Shown in pieces: positions 26,243 to 33,244 of a stretch of 64,000 nucleotides of DNA (its first letter is position 1; every line of letters begins with the position of its first letter). Both the position numbers and the translations under genes were made by a program. Origin of the DNA: Cyclobacteriaceae bacterium (GTDB lineage: Bacteria > Bacteroidota > Bacteroidia > Cytophagales > Cyclobacteriaceae); NCBI GenBank assembly GCA_025455015.1, contig JALONI010000014.1, positions 1-64,000 of the forward strand, given 5' to 3'. The notes beneath the pieces are model-generated. The model made no database searches and was not told the origin of the DNA. It saw only the letters and a program-made list of their open reading frames with translations.

Positions 26243-26768
26243 GTGGAAGTCGCCATGGGTGGTGCTGGGGGTGCGCAACGGGGCCATTGCCGGAGTGTTG
26301 GGATTTTTGCTGTGGATGGGATTGTACTGGATGGGGCGGCACCCTTACTTTATCGCACTGTTTTTTGACTTCCGCCTCATTCTGTTTGGGTTTTTTATCT
26401 ACTACACGCTGCGCGAAATCCGCGATGACCACCAGCAGGGCATTTTGTTTTTTTGGCAGGGGATGATCGCCACGCTGATTTTTACCCTGGTGTATGTGGC
26501 AGTGGCCTCGTTGCTTCTGTACGTGTACATGACGGCCGATGATGTGTTTGTGACCGAGTACATCCGGCTCAAAATTGCCGAACTCAAGTCCTTTCCCCCG
26601 GCATTGGTGGAGCAGCTTGGAAAAGAGACCATCGACCGTAATTTGGAAGCCCTTCCGGCTACTAACCGCACAGACTTGGTACTGATTTACGTGCGTCAAA
26701 GCCTCGTCATCAGCTTTTTTTTAAGCCTTATTTTATCAGTAGTTTTGAGACGTCAACCCAAAATTTAA
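26235..26768 (+). CDS. DUF4199 membrane protein
   Basis: Predicted inner-membrane protein of 177 residues with about four helices: 14-34, 40-58, 74-98 and 150-172, with a soluble loop containing AELKSFPPALVEQLGKETI between helices three and four. The pattern matches DUF4199, a Bacteroidota family of unknown role. ATG 26235 lies inside the end of the dihydroorotase-like gene (eight-base overlap), so they are coupled. A second DUF4199 gene follows 18 bases downstream, and the two are recognisably related in layout, suggesting an old duplication. The longer frame from 26196 is not needed. Confidence 0.75.
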   Translation: MSRWKSPWVVLGVRNGAIAGVLGFLLWMGLYWMGRHPYFIALFFDFRLILFGFFIYYTLREIRDDHQQGILFFWQGMIATLIFTLVYVAVASLLLYVYMTADDVFVTEYIRLKIAELKSFPPALVEQLGKETIDRNLEALPATNRTDLVLIYVRQSLVISFFLSLILSVVLRRQPKI

Positions 26769-26786
26769 CCACTAACACCAACCAAC

Positions 26787-27311
26787 ATGGAAGAAAAAGC
26801 AACTGTTTCGACCCGCTCTGTAGGCATTCGATACGGAGTTTTTATCGCAGTGATCGGCATTGTCTTGTTCATTGTTTTCAACATTTTGAAGATCGATCAG
26901 TCTGGCCCGGTGGGGTATGCCTCCTATCTGATTTACATTGTCATGATCTACCTGGCGCACAAGTACTTCAAGGAAAATGGTGACGGGTACATGACCATCG
27001 GCCAAGGCATTGGCATCGGATTTTGGATGGGGTTGATTTCGGCTTTGATTTCGGCTCCGTTCACCTACATTTATTTGAAATTCGTGGACAGCGGCATGAT
27101 TGAAATGGCCATGGAAAAGCAACGCCAAGGCATGTTGGACAAGGACATGGACCCCGAGCAAGTGGAGCAAATTATGGAAATGTCCAGCGCCTGGATGACA
27201 CCCGGTGTGTTTGCCGGTACCGCGTTTGTGTTCGGCATTATCGGCATCCTGATTTTGGCGATCATCGTTTCGCTTTTCACCAAGAACACCAATCCTGAGC
27301 AATCGTATTGA
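26787..27311 (+). CDS. DUF4199 membrane protein, second copy
   Basis: 174-residue inner-membrane protein, four helices (about 15-35, 43-62, 74-98, 140-165). The glycine-rich third helix YMTIGQGIGIGFWMGLISAL and the amphipathic loop EMAMEKQRQGMLDKDMDPEQ are typical of DUF4199. The function of this family is unknown. The stop TGA shares its last A with the ATG of the glycosyltransferase downstream (TGATG). The order dihydroorotase-like, DUF4199, DUF4199, GT2 is probably one operon. It may be a membrane partner of the glycosyltransferase, but that is inference from position only. Confidence 0.8.
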   Translation: MEEKATVSTRSVGIRYGVFIAVIGIVLFIVFNILKIDQSGPVGYASYLIYIVMIYLAHKYFKENGDGYMTIGQGIGIGFWMGLISALISAPFTYIYLKFVDSGMIEMAMEKQRQGMLDKDMDPEQVEQIMEMSSAWMTPGVFAGTAFVFGIIGILILAIIVSLFTKNTNPEQSY

Positions 27312-28288
27312 TGTTGGACATCTCCGTCATCATTCCCGCCAAAGACGAAGAAGAGTCTTTACCCGAATTAAGCCAGTGGATAAGCCGTGTGATGCAAACG
27401 CACGGCTTTTCCTATGAAGTCATTTTTATCGATGACGGCAGTACCGATGCCACCTGGGAGGTGATCACCCGGTTACAACAGGAAAACAACGCCATGAAAG
27501 GGCTGCGGTTCAACCGCAACTTTGGCAAGTCGGCCGCGCTGCACACGGGCTTTGCGCTGGCCCGGGGGCGCGTGGTCATCACCATGGATGCCGACCTGCA
27601 AGACAGCCCGGATGAAATACCAGAACTGTACCGCCTCATTGCCGAAGAAAAATTTCATCTGGTCAGTGGCTGGAAAAAGAAACGGCACGACCCGCTGTCC
27701 AAAACCTTTCCTTCCAAATTTTTCAACTACGTGACGCGCAAAATCTCCGGCATTGCGCTACACGACTTCAATTGCGGCCTGAAAAGCTACGATGCCCGCG
27801 TGGTCAAAAACATCTCGGTCTATGGCGAAATGCACCGCTACATTCCCGTCATTGCCAAGTGGGCGGGCTTTACGCGCATCACCGAAAAAGTAGTGGAACA
27901 CCGCGAGCGTAAGTATGGTCGTAGCAAGTTTGGGTGGGAGCGCTTTGTGCGCGGCTTTCTGGACCTGCTCACCATTACATTTATCGGGCGCTTTTCACAG
28001 CGGCCCATGCACTTTTTTGGCGCCTGGGGACTGGTGTCGTTTCTGGTGGGCATCGGCTTCACCGCCAAGCTGCTGTGGGATAAGCTCGACTCGGTGTTTA
28101 TCTCCAAAATTCCGCTGAAGCGCGATGTGACCGAGCAACCCATTTTTTACCTGGCCCTGGTAGCGGTGATCCTGGGCGTGCAGTTGTTTTTGACAGGCTT
28201 CATGGCCGAGTTGCTCACCCGCCAAACGGTGACCAAAAAGAAGTACTTGGTCATTGACAGCGTGGGCGTGAAGCCGTTGGAAAGATGA
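27311..28288 (+). CDS. GT2-family glycosyltransferase, dolichol/undecaprenyl-phosphate sugar type
   Basis: 325-residue membrane-bound transferase that probably loads a sugar from a nucleotide donor onto polyprenyl phosphate. Residues 4-230 form the GT-A domain: VIIPAKDEEESLPEL, FIDDGSTDATWEV, the DxD motif in ITMDADLQDSPDEIPEL, and FNCGLKSYDARV with the basic RERKYGRSKFG loop. Two C-terminal helices (about 240-262, 275-300) match the DPM1/GtrB-like subgroup. Sugar identity is not readable. ATG 27311 was chosen over the adjacent TTG at 27308; it overlaps the stop of the DUF4199 gene. Confidence 0.88.
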   Translation: MLDISVIIPAKDEEESLPELSQWISRVMQTHGFSYEVIFIDDGSTDATWEVITRLQQENNAMKGLRFNRNFGKSAALHTGFALARGRVVITMDADLQDSPDEIPELYRLIAEEKFHLVSGWKKKRHDPLSKTFPSKFFNYVTRKISGIALHDFNCGLKSYDARVVKNISVYGEMHRYIPVIAKWAGFTRITEKVVEHRERKYGRSKFGWERFVRGFLDLLTITFIGRFSQRPMHFFGAWGLVSFLVGIGFTAKLLWDKLDSVFISKIPLKRDVTEQPIFYLALVAVILGVQLFLTGFMAELLTRQTVTKKKYLVIDSVGVKPLER

Positions 28289-28325
28289 GCGCTGCCCAAC
28301 GGCCAAGGGGCTTCACATGCCGGGG

Positions 28326-28814
28326 TTACTGCCCCTCTTCTTCGCCTTCCATCACCACGTGGTGCTTGGCACACGCAGCATCCAGGTCTTCGCGCCATTG
28401 ACCTAATAACACTTTTGCCTTGTCCAGGTCTGTATTGGCTTGGGTAATGATGTCGGCATCTTGTTTTTCGATGGCTTCCAGAATCAGCTTGAACGCCTCC
28501 AGTTGGTCCGCGGCCGCGGCCACATATTCATGGTGGAGGTTGGACACTTCTTCGGTGGCGGGGTCAATGGACTCCAATATCTCGTAAAAGGCCTCATACC
28601 TGGGGATGACCGTGTTGGCTATGGTGTAATACATGATCGAGTCGTTCTCATAATTTTCGCCACTGACCGAGGCGTAGGCATCCACAGCATCGCTCTCGAG
28701 GTCGGCCACCTTGGGCATCTCCACATTGATGTAGTTGATCAGGTCTTTTTGCACGGGGTCGCCCCCGCAGGCTGCCAAAAAGAGCGGCAGGGAGAGCCAG
28801 AAAATTCGTTTCAT
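28326..28814 (-). CDS. Small helical lipoprotein, unknown function
   Basis: 162 residues from ATG 28814, with lipoprotein signal MKRIFWLSLPLFLAAC (Cys16). The mature protein is almost entirely amphipathic helix, acidic, with segments such as YINVEMPKVADLES, ANTVIPRYEAFYEILESI, and ILEAIEKQDADIITQANTDL, resembling helical bundle proteins without enzymatic motifs. The C-terminus is acidic (MEGEEEGQ). A TACCTTTC -7 element lies about 22-29 bases upstream on the minus strand, within the divergent gap shared with tmRNA. Family not recognised. Confidence 0.75.
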   Translation of the reverse strand: MKRIFWLSLPLFLAACGGDPVQKDLINYINVEMPKVADLESDAVDAYASVSGENYENDSIMYYTIANTVIPRYEAFYEILESIDPATEEVSNLHHEYVAAAADQLEAFKLILEAIEKQDADIITQANTDLDKAKVLLGQWREDLDAACAKHHVVMEGEEEGQ

Positions 28815-28881
28815 GAAGGGTTCGGTTGGTATGGAGGGAAAGGTAGCAAAGTTTCCAAAAAACCAAGAACCAAAAATGCCG

Positions 28882-28889
28882 TACTTTTG
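28882..28889 (+). promoter_or_regulatory. Predicted -7 element for ssrA (tmRNA)
   Basis: TACTTTTG, full match to TAnnTTTG, 33 bases before the mature tmRNA 5' end, leaving space for a short leader removed by RNase P. Confidence 0.6.
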
Positions 28890-28921
28890 TAATGCTGACC
28901 GGCAGGAAACGCCTGCCGCCC

Positions 28922-29311
28922 GGGGCTGACCGGATTTGACAGGATGTATGGACGTATATGACGCATGCAAGCGCATGAGGGTAGCGCTTTGAACACTGCT
29001 CTCAAAAGTTACGTGGCGAAACTACTTACGCCATGGCTGCTTAATCTGACGGTATGTTAGATTAGCGTATCCCGCTTAAGAAGCGGGAGGCCATCATCGC
29101 GCACCTTTTCTGTTTTGCGGGGGGTGCATACGCGGTGTCGTTCAGCAAAACTGGGCCCGGCTGTGCTGCGCAGCCGTGTCGAGACCACAGTGGCTACGGA
29201 AGGTTTTAGGTGGTTGGTGACCTTGGCCTTCCCGACAATGAACATCAACTAAGCATGTAGACCGTACGCGGTCATCTTCTCTGGACGAGGGTTCGAATCC
29301 CTCCAGCTCCA
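28922..29311 (+). ncRNA. ssrA: Transfer-messenger RNA (tmRNA)
   Basis: Rescues stalled ribosomes by acting as tRNA and mRNA. The 5' end GGGGCTGACC then GGATTTGACAGG pairs with the 3' CAGCTCC, and the T arm GGTTCGAATCC near 29290 is tRNA-like. The resume frame begins at 29015: Gly-Glu-Thr-Thr-Tyr-Ala-Met-Ala-Ala then TAA at 29042-29044. Tags with GE..YA.AA are typical of Bacteroidota, and the Met in the YAMAA end is like that I recall for Cytophaga. CCA is not encoded (ACT follows the acceptor stem), so it would be added afterwards. Pseudoknots are expected in the 29045-29250 region but were not modelled. Confidence 0.95.
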
Positions 29312-29315
29312 CTTC

Positions 29316-29353
29316 ACCCTCCGTAGCCCCGCGTCAGCGGGGCGAAGGAGGGT
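29316..29353 (+). terminator. Long GC-rich hairpin after tmRNA
   Basis: ACCCTCC, three bases, GCCCCGC, loop GTCA, GCGGGGC, three bases, GGAGGGT, followed by TTACTCT. The two stems are perfect and separated by an internal loop. The T run is weak, so it is a probable, not certain, end for tmRNA; it might instead be a small palindromic repeat. Confidence 0.5.
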
Positions 29354-29473
29354 TTACTCTGCGAGTTTTTGTGAACCGAGGCGAAAGTTTACATTTTATG
29401 TGTGGAAAGGGCCGTAAGCCCATTAGGCTGCAACCCAAAGACGGCATATCCAACCAATTGACACACGTCTTCT

Positions 29474-29574
29474 ATGCACTTCGTCTACATCTTGCGGTGT
29501 GCGGATGGCACTTTCTACACAGGCTGCACCCGCCACGCAGACGCTGTCGTCAGCGAGCGCTCGGGGGATCCTAA
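29474..29574 (+). pseudogene. GIY-YIG nuclease N-terminal fragment
   Basis: From ATG 29474 the protein starts MHFVYILRCADGTFYTGCT, which is the first strand pair and GIY-YIG signature region of small UPF0213-type nucleases. After Thr the sequence stops matching the family in any frame and soon runs into the terminator of the convergent fasciclin gene. The rest of the ~80-100-residue domain (with its Arg, His and Glu catalytic positions) is missing, so this looks like a truncated remnant. It lies 160 bases downstream of tmRNA, a common site for integration of foreign DNA. Confidence 0.5.
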
Positions 29575-29601
29575 AAAAGGGAAGTCCCGTAAGCCGGGAC
29601 T
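29573..29601 (-). terminator. Intrinsic terminator of the fasciclin gene
   Basis: Minus-strand stem AGTCCCG/CGGGACT with a five-base loop, then TCCC and six T. It starts 17 bases after the fasciclin stop. Confidence 0.6.
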
Positions 29602-29617
29602 CCCGGATGAGACTTCA

Positions 29618-30052
29618 CTACGCGTGGTCAACCAACACTTTGTCAATTATGTGTATCACGCCATTGGAGGCCGCCACATTGGCGGTAGTAACATGTGCCC
29701 CGGCAACGGTTACTTTTCCTTGTTGTACATGCACTTTCAGCTTGCGTCCTCCTACCGTTGTCAGCTCGCTGCCGTCTTTCAGATCAGCCGCCATCAGTTT
29801 GCCACTCACCACATGAGCCGTCAGTAACTTGACAAGCTTCTCCTTGCTTTCAGGCTTCAACAAGGTGTCTACGTCCTTCTGGATCGCTGTAAAGGCAGCA
29901 TCCGTAGGAGCAAATACCGTAAAAGGACCTTTGCCCTGCAGTGTTTCGACCAGTCCGGCTGCCGTTACGGCCGCGGCCAGTGTTTTCGCACTTCCCGAGG
30001 CAATGGCCACAATGTCTTGCGTAGCGATTGATTTCTCTGTTGTCATTGACAT
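29618..30052 (-). CDS. Fasciclin (FAS1) domain protein
   Basis: 144-residue single FAS1 domain: DIVAIASGSAKTLAAAVTAA, then the H1 box FTVFAPTDAAFTAI, the central LTAHVVSGKL and the H2-like ASNGVIHIIDKVL at the C-terminus. FAS1 domains are adhesion or binding modules. Unusually it shows no signal peptide, so as read it would be cytoplasmic, like the YceI protein 1 kb away. The ATG at 30052 and ATG at 30046 are both possible. It is transcribed away from a Crp/Fnr gene; a palindrome resembling a Crp/Fnr operator lies 40 bases upstream of its start. Confidence 0.88.
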   Translation of the reverse strand: MSMTTEKSIATQDIVAIASGSAKTLAAAVTAAGLVETLQGKGPFTVFAPTDAAFTAIQKDVDTLLKPESKEKLVKLLTAHVVSGKLMAADLKDGSELTTVGGRKLKVHVQQGKVTVAGAHVTTANVAASNGVIHIIDKVLVDHA

Positions 30053-30091
30053 AATACGTTGTTTTTAGTTCTTCGCTACTGGCGAACAGGC

Positions 30092-30107
30092 GTGAAAAAA
30101 TGTTCAC
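30092..30107. promoter_or_regulatory. Crp/Fnr-like palindromic operator candidate
   Basis: GTGAA-N6-TTCAC, a perfect five-base inverted repeat with the six-base spacer of Crp/Fnr sites (TGTGA-N6-TCACA type). It lies in the 291-base divergent gap between the fasciclin gene and the Crp/Fnr gene, 40 bases from the fasciclin start. Confidence 0.5.
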
Positions 30108-30313
30108 TACGCAGCAAAGGTGCATCACCCGATGCCCTTTGGGCTTACACAATAGGCCGCGGGATTTACATCTGTTACTGACGCGCTGTGCTACCCTCTT
30201 CGTTTTCGCGGTTACCACACCCGGTGGCGGAATCAGCGCATCTCTGGCCGGGTGGGGCGAACATTATCCCGGCCGGTGGCGTGGGCATAAATCAGGGCAA
30301 GCGGGGATTTAAG

Positions 30314-30321
30314 TACCTTTG
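30314..30321 (+). promoter_or_regulatory. Predicted -7 element for the Crp/Fnr gene
   Basis: TACCTTTG, full match to TAnnTTTG, 22 bases before the GTG start at 30344. It supports the internal start over the long upstream frame beginning at 30188. Confidence 0.55.
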
Positions 30322-30343
30322 CGTTTACCGAAGACTCGCGCAG

Positions 30344-30925
30344 GTGACAGAATCGGAGATCATTCGAAACATTCAAAAGCACACTGCGCTGAACACGACA
30401 GACGCAGCGGTGTTGTTTTCCTTCTTCACCCTGCGCAAGCTGCGCAAGAACGAAACGCTCATGGCACAGGGCGACACGCCCGCTCTTTTTGTCCTGATCA
30501 AAAGTGGTTGCCTGATGACATACCACACCGATGCCAACCGCCAGGTGCACATCATCCAATTTGGCACCGACATGTGGTGGACGGGCGATCTTTCCGGCTT
30601 CACGCAGGGCAAGCCCTCGCAGTACACTGTCAAGGCCATGACAAAGGCGGAGGTGTATGCCATTGACCTGCCTCGATTTGACGCCCTGATGCGCGCCCTC
30701 CCGGCCCTGGAGCGCTACTTCCGCATCATTTTTCAAAATGCGCTGGTCAGTCACCAAAAACGCATTGTGCTCAGCTTTGCCGCCACCGCCCGGGAAAAAT
30801 ACCGGGCCTTCCAAAAACAGTTTCCGCGCATGGAACTCATCGTTCCACAAAAATACATTGCCTCTTACCTCGGCATTACGCCCGAATTTTTGAGCACCAT
30901 ACGCCACCGAAAAGCAAAATCTTAA
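30344..30925 (+). CDS. Crp/Fnr-family transcriptional regulator
   Basis: 193-residue regulator. Residues about 20-115 form the cyclic-nucleotide-type beta roll (LMAQGDTPALFVLIKSGCLM, IIQFGTDMWWTGDL, KAMTKAEVYAIDL), then the dimer helix, and a C-terminal winged helix-turn-helix ending ASYLGITPEFLSTIRHRK. The canonical Arg/Ser residues for cAMP binding are not evident and there is no Cys cluster for Fe-S, so the effector is unknown; this matches the large Bacteroidota group of unassigned Crp/Fnr proteins. Start GTG 30344 is chosen from the promoter just upstream and family N-terminus. It sits between fasciclin (divergent) and YceI (same direction), which are likely targets. Confidence 0.88.
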   Translation: MTESEIIRNIQKHTALNTTDAAVLFSFFTLRKLRKNETLMAQGDTPALFVLIKSGCLMTYHTDANRQVHIIQFGTDMWWTGDLSGFTQGKPSQYTVKAMTKAEVYAIDLPRFDALMRALPALERYFRIIFQNALVSHQKRIVLSFAATAREKYRAFQKQFPRMELIVPQKYIASYLGITPEFLSTIRHRKAKS

Positions 30926-30943
30926 ACTACTTTAAGATTTTGC
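30914..30943. repeat. Perfect 13-base inverted repeat over the Crp/Fnr stop codon
   Basis: GCAAAATCTTAAA, CTAC, TTTAAGATTTTGC. Both arms match completely. It covers the stop codon of the regulator and is not followed by a T run on either strand (GCC and GCTTTTCGG), so it is more likely an operator or an attenuating hairpin before yceI than a simple terminator. Confidence 0.6.
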
Positions 30944-31007
30944 CGCTGGCCGAACCGACCCGGTGCGTTGCCTGTTGTGGAGATAATCAAAAACCAAAAA
31001 AGGCAAC

Positions 31008-31532
31008 ATGGCAAAAGCAATTTGGGCACTATACCCCACCCACAGCGAGGTACAATTCAAGGTAAAGCACCTGATGATCACAAATGTGACCGGACAGTTC
31101 AACGTGATCAGCGCTTCCCTTGCGGGCGATGACGAAACCTTCCAGCAGGCGTCCGTCACGTTCTCGGCTGATGTACAATCGATCAATACCGCCAATGAGC
31201 AGCGCGATGGCCACCTCAAGAGTGCGGACTTCTTCGATGCCACGCAATTTCCCACGCTGACGTTCGAAGCCGCGGGGTTCAACGCAACATCCGGAAAGGT
31301 AAAGGGGAACCTGACCATCAAAGGCATTACCAAGCCCGTGGAGTTGGACGTGGAATTTTCAGGCGTAAACAAAGATCCGTGGGGAAATCAGAAAGCCGGG
31401 TTTTCGATTTCGGGTAAAATCAACCGCACACACTGGGGCCTGAACTGGAATGCGCCCTTGGAAGCAGGCGGTGTGCTGGTGAGCGAAGAGGTACGCCTGC
31501 AAGCCGAAGTGCAATTTGTAAAACAAGCATAA
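31008..31532 (+). CDS. YceI-family lipid-binding protein
   Basis: 174-residue lipocalin-like protein: WALYPTHSEVQFKVKHLMI, the DVQSINTANEQRDGHLKSADF motif that marks YceI proteins, and GNLTIKGITKPVELDVEF. The family binds polyisoprenoids or fatty acids in a beta-barrel. No signal peptide is present (MAKAIWAL), unlike E. coli YceI, so it is probably cytoplasmic. The gene is 82 bases downstream of the Crp/Fnr gene with a perfect inverted repeat between, and is followed by a terminator. Confidence 0.92.
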   Translation: MAKAIWALYPTHSEVQFKVKHLMITNVTGQFNVISASLAGDDETFQQASVTFSADVQSINTANEQRDGHLKSADFFDATQFPTLTFEAAGFNATSGKVKGNLTIKGITKPVELDVEFSGVNKDPWGNQKAGFSISGKINRTHWGLNWNAPLEAGGVLVSEEVRLQAEVQFVKQA

Positions 31533-31564
31533 ACACACGATTAGGTTAGTTGGGGTTAGGTAAG

Positions 31565-31591
31565 GGCAGGTCGTGAGGCCTGCCTTTTTTT
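31565..31591 (+). terminator. Intrinsic terminator of yceI
   Basis: GGCAGG / CCTGCC stem with an eight-base loop and seven T. Confidence 0.8.
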
Positions 31592-31612
31592 ATGGCCGCC
31601 AATTATTGTTGC

Positions 31613-31620
31613 TACCTTTA
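31613..31620 (+). promoter_or_regulatory. Predicted -7 element for mnmH
   Basis: TACCTTTA, one mismatch from TAnnTTTG, six bases before the mnmH ATG. Confidence 0.4.
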
Positions 31621-31625
31621 AAACC

Positions 31626-32654
31626 ATGAAGTCCATCACGGTAGCCGATCTGCTCAGGCTGCGCCATCAGTTGCCGTTGGTTGATGTGCGCGCGCCTGTT
31701 GAGTACGGGGCGGGCCACATCCCTCAGGCGTCCAATATCCCCTTGCTCACCGATGAGCACCGCGCCACGGTGGGCACGGTCTACAAAAAAGAAGGTCAGG
31801 CGGCTGCCATCCGCGAAGGGTTTCGGCTGGTAGGCCCGCGCTTGGCCGACATGATCAGCGACACCGAAACGATTGCACGGCAAGGCGAGCTGATTGTACA
31901 CTGCTGGCGGGGAGGCATGCGCTCCAACAACTTCGCACAGTTTGCAGAAATGGCCCGCCTGCAAACCTATGTTTTGCAGGGCGGCTACAAAGCCTATCGC
32001 CAATGGGGCCAAACGCTATTCCAGAAACCGTGGCGCCTGGTATTACTCACCGGCTATACGGGCAGCGGGAAAACGGAATTGCTGCACGCCCTAAGAACAC
32101 ACGGCCAACAAGTGCTGGATCTGGAAGCGCTGGCCCGGCACAAAGGGTCTGCCTTTGGCGGACTGCTCATGCCTCCGCAACCCACCACCGAACAATTTCA
32201 AAACGACCTGTTCGAAGCCTTGTACGCCCTGGATGCAACACGACCCATCTGGGTGGAGGACGAATCCATCGCAATCGGCCAACTGTTCTTGCCGATCGAC
32301 TTTTGGCAACAGATGAGCCAGAGCCCGCTGGTAGAACTGCACGTGACAAAGGAAAAGCGCATTGAGCGGCTGGTGCGAGACTATGGCCAGGCCGACAAAA
32401 CCGAGTTTCTGACCACGATGGCGAAAATCATCAAGCGGTTGGGGGGTCAGCATTTCGCGGCTGCGCGCGAACATCTGCTGGCCGGCAACATGCCCGCAGT
32501 GATGGAACGATTACTCACCTACTACGACAAGGCTTATCATGCAAGCATTGCCAAGCGCCAAGACCGGGTGATCCTGACGGCCTCGTGGAACGGCCATGCC
32601 ACACCCGCAGAAATAGATGGCCTGCTTGCGGACGTTCAGAAAAAATTGACTTAG
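31626..32654 (+). CDS. mnmH: tRNA 2-selenouridine synthase
   Basis: Replaces sulfur by selenium (via a geranylated intermediate) at the wobble 2-thiouridine of certain tRNAs. The 342-residue protein has an N-terminal rhodanese domain with Cys93 in IVHCWRGGMRSN, the DVRAPVEYGAGHIPQASNIP motif, and a C-terminal P-loop domain GYTGSGKT (143-150). Length and order match MnmH. It requires selenophosphate from SelD, which is not in the window. The start codon follows a short leader. A decayed L,D-transpeptidase gene starts 12 bases after the stop. Confidence 0.93.
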   Translation: MKSITVADLLRLRHQLPLVDVRAPVEYGAGHIPQASNIPLLTDEHRATVGTVYKKEGQAAAIREGFRLVGPRLADMISDTETIARQGELIVHCWRGGMRSNNFAQFAEMARLQTYVLQGGYKAYRQWGQTLFQKPWRLVLLTGYTGSGKTELLHALRTHGQQVLDLEALARHKGSAFGGLLMPPQPTTEQFQNDLFEALYALDATRPIWVEDESIAIGQLFLPIDFWQQMSQSPLVELHVTKEKRIERLVRDYGQADKTEFLTTMAKIIKRLGGQHFAAAREHLLAGNMPAVMERLLTYYDKAYHASIAKRQDRVILTASWNGHATPAEIDGLLADVQKKLT

Positions 32655-32666
32655 ACGCACAAAAAA

Positions 32667-33244
32667 ATGAAGAGACTTTTCCTGCTGGCATCTTCGCTTC
32701 GTTCTTGGTATGTTGTGACCGCCCCCTGACGGACGCTAACGAAATCATCGACAAAGCCATTTGGGCCGCGTGGAATGTGGGCATACCAAAACGCGAAGGC
32801 GATGGTAAATCGCCTGCGGGCATCTTTCGGATCACCTCGTTGTTTGGCTATGGCGATTTTGAATCCAAGATGCCCTACCAAAAGGCAGACTCAACCGTGT
32901 TTTGTGTGGACGATGCGACCTCGGCCCATTACAACCGCGTGCTGAGCCTTCGTGAGGTGGCCAGAGACTGGACATCAGCCGAGACCATGCGCAGAAAAGA
33001 CCATCAGTACAGGCTTGGTGCGGTGGTTGCCTACAACACCGAGCCGGTAACCCCGGGCGCGGGCTCGTGCATCTTCTTGCATATCTGGCGCAGCCCGGGC
33101 AGCGGTACAGCCGGCTGCACGGCCATGACAGAAGTAAACCTGCTTTCGTTAGTGCGCACATTGGATCCGGCCAACACTCCAACGTTGATCCAAATGCCCG
33201 AGGCAGAACTGCAAAAAATGCGACTGAGCTACTTGCTTCCGTGA
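32667..33244 (+). pseudogene. L,D-transpeptidase-like gene, frameshifted and shortened at the N-terminus
   Basis: The 3' half encodes the catalytic end of a murein L,D-transpeptidase: REGDGKSPAGIFRI, then IFLHIWRSPGSGTAGCTAM with the His and Cys of the active site. The 5' end is damaged. ATG 32667 begins a signal-like MKRLFLLASSL but this frame stops within 21 codons; the catalytic frame lies in a different phase and has no start of its own except one inside mnmH. The segment that normally links the signal to the REGDGK motif (LxRYE...W region) is also missing. I infer a frameshift in the signal peptide and a deletion. The 3' end overlaps the convergent NRAMP gene by 16 bases. Confidence 0.65.
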
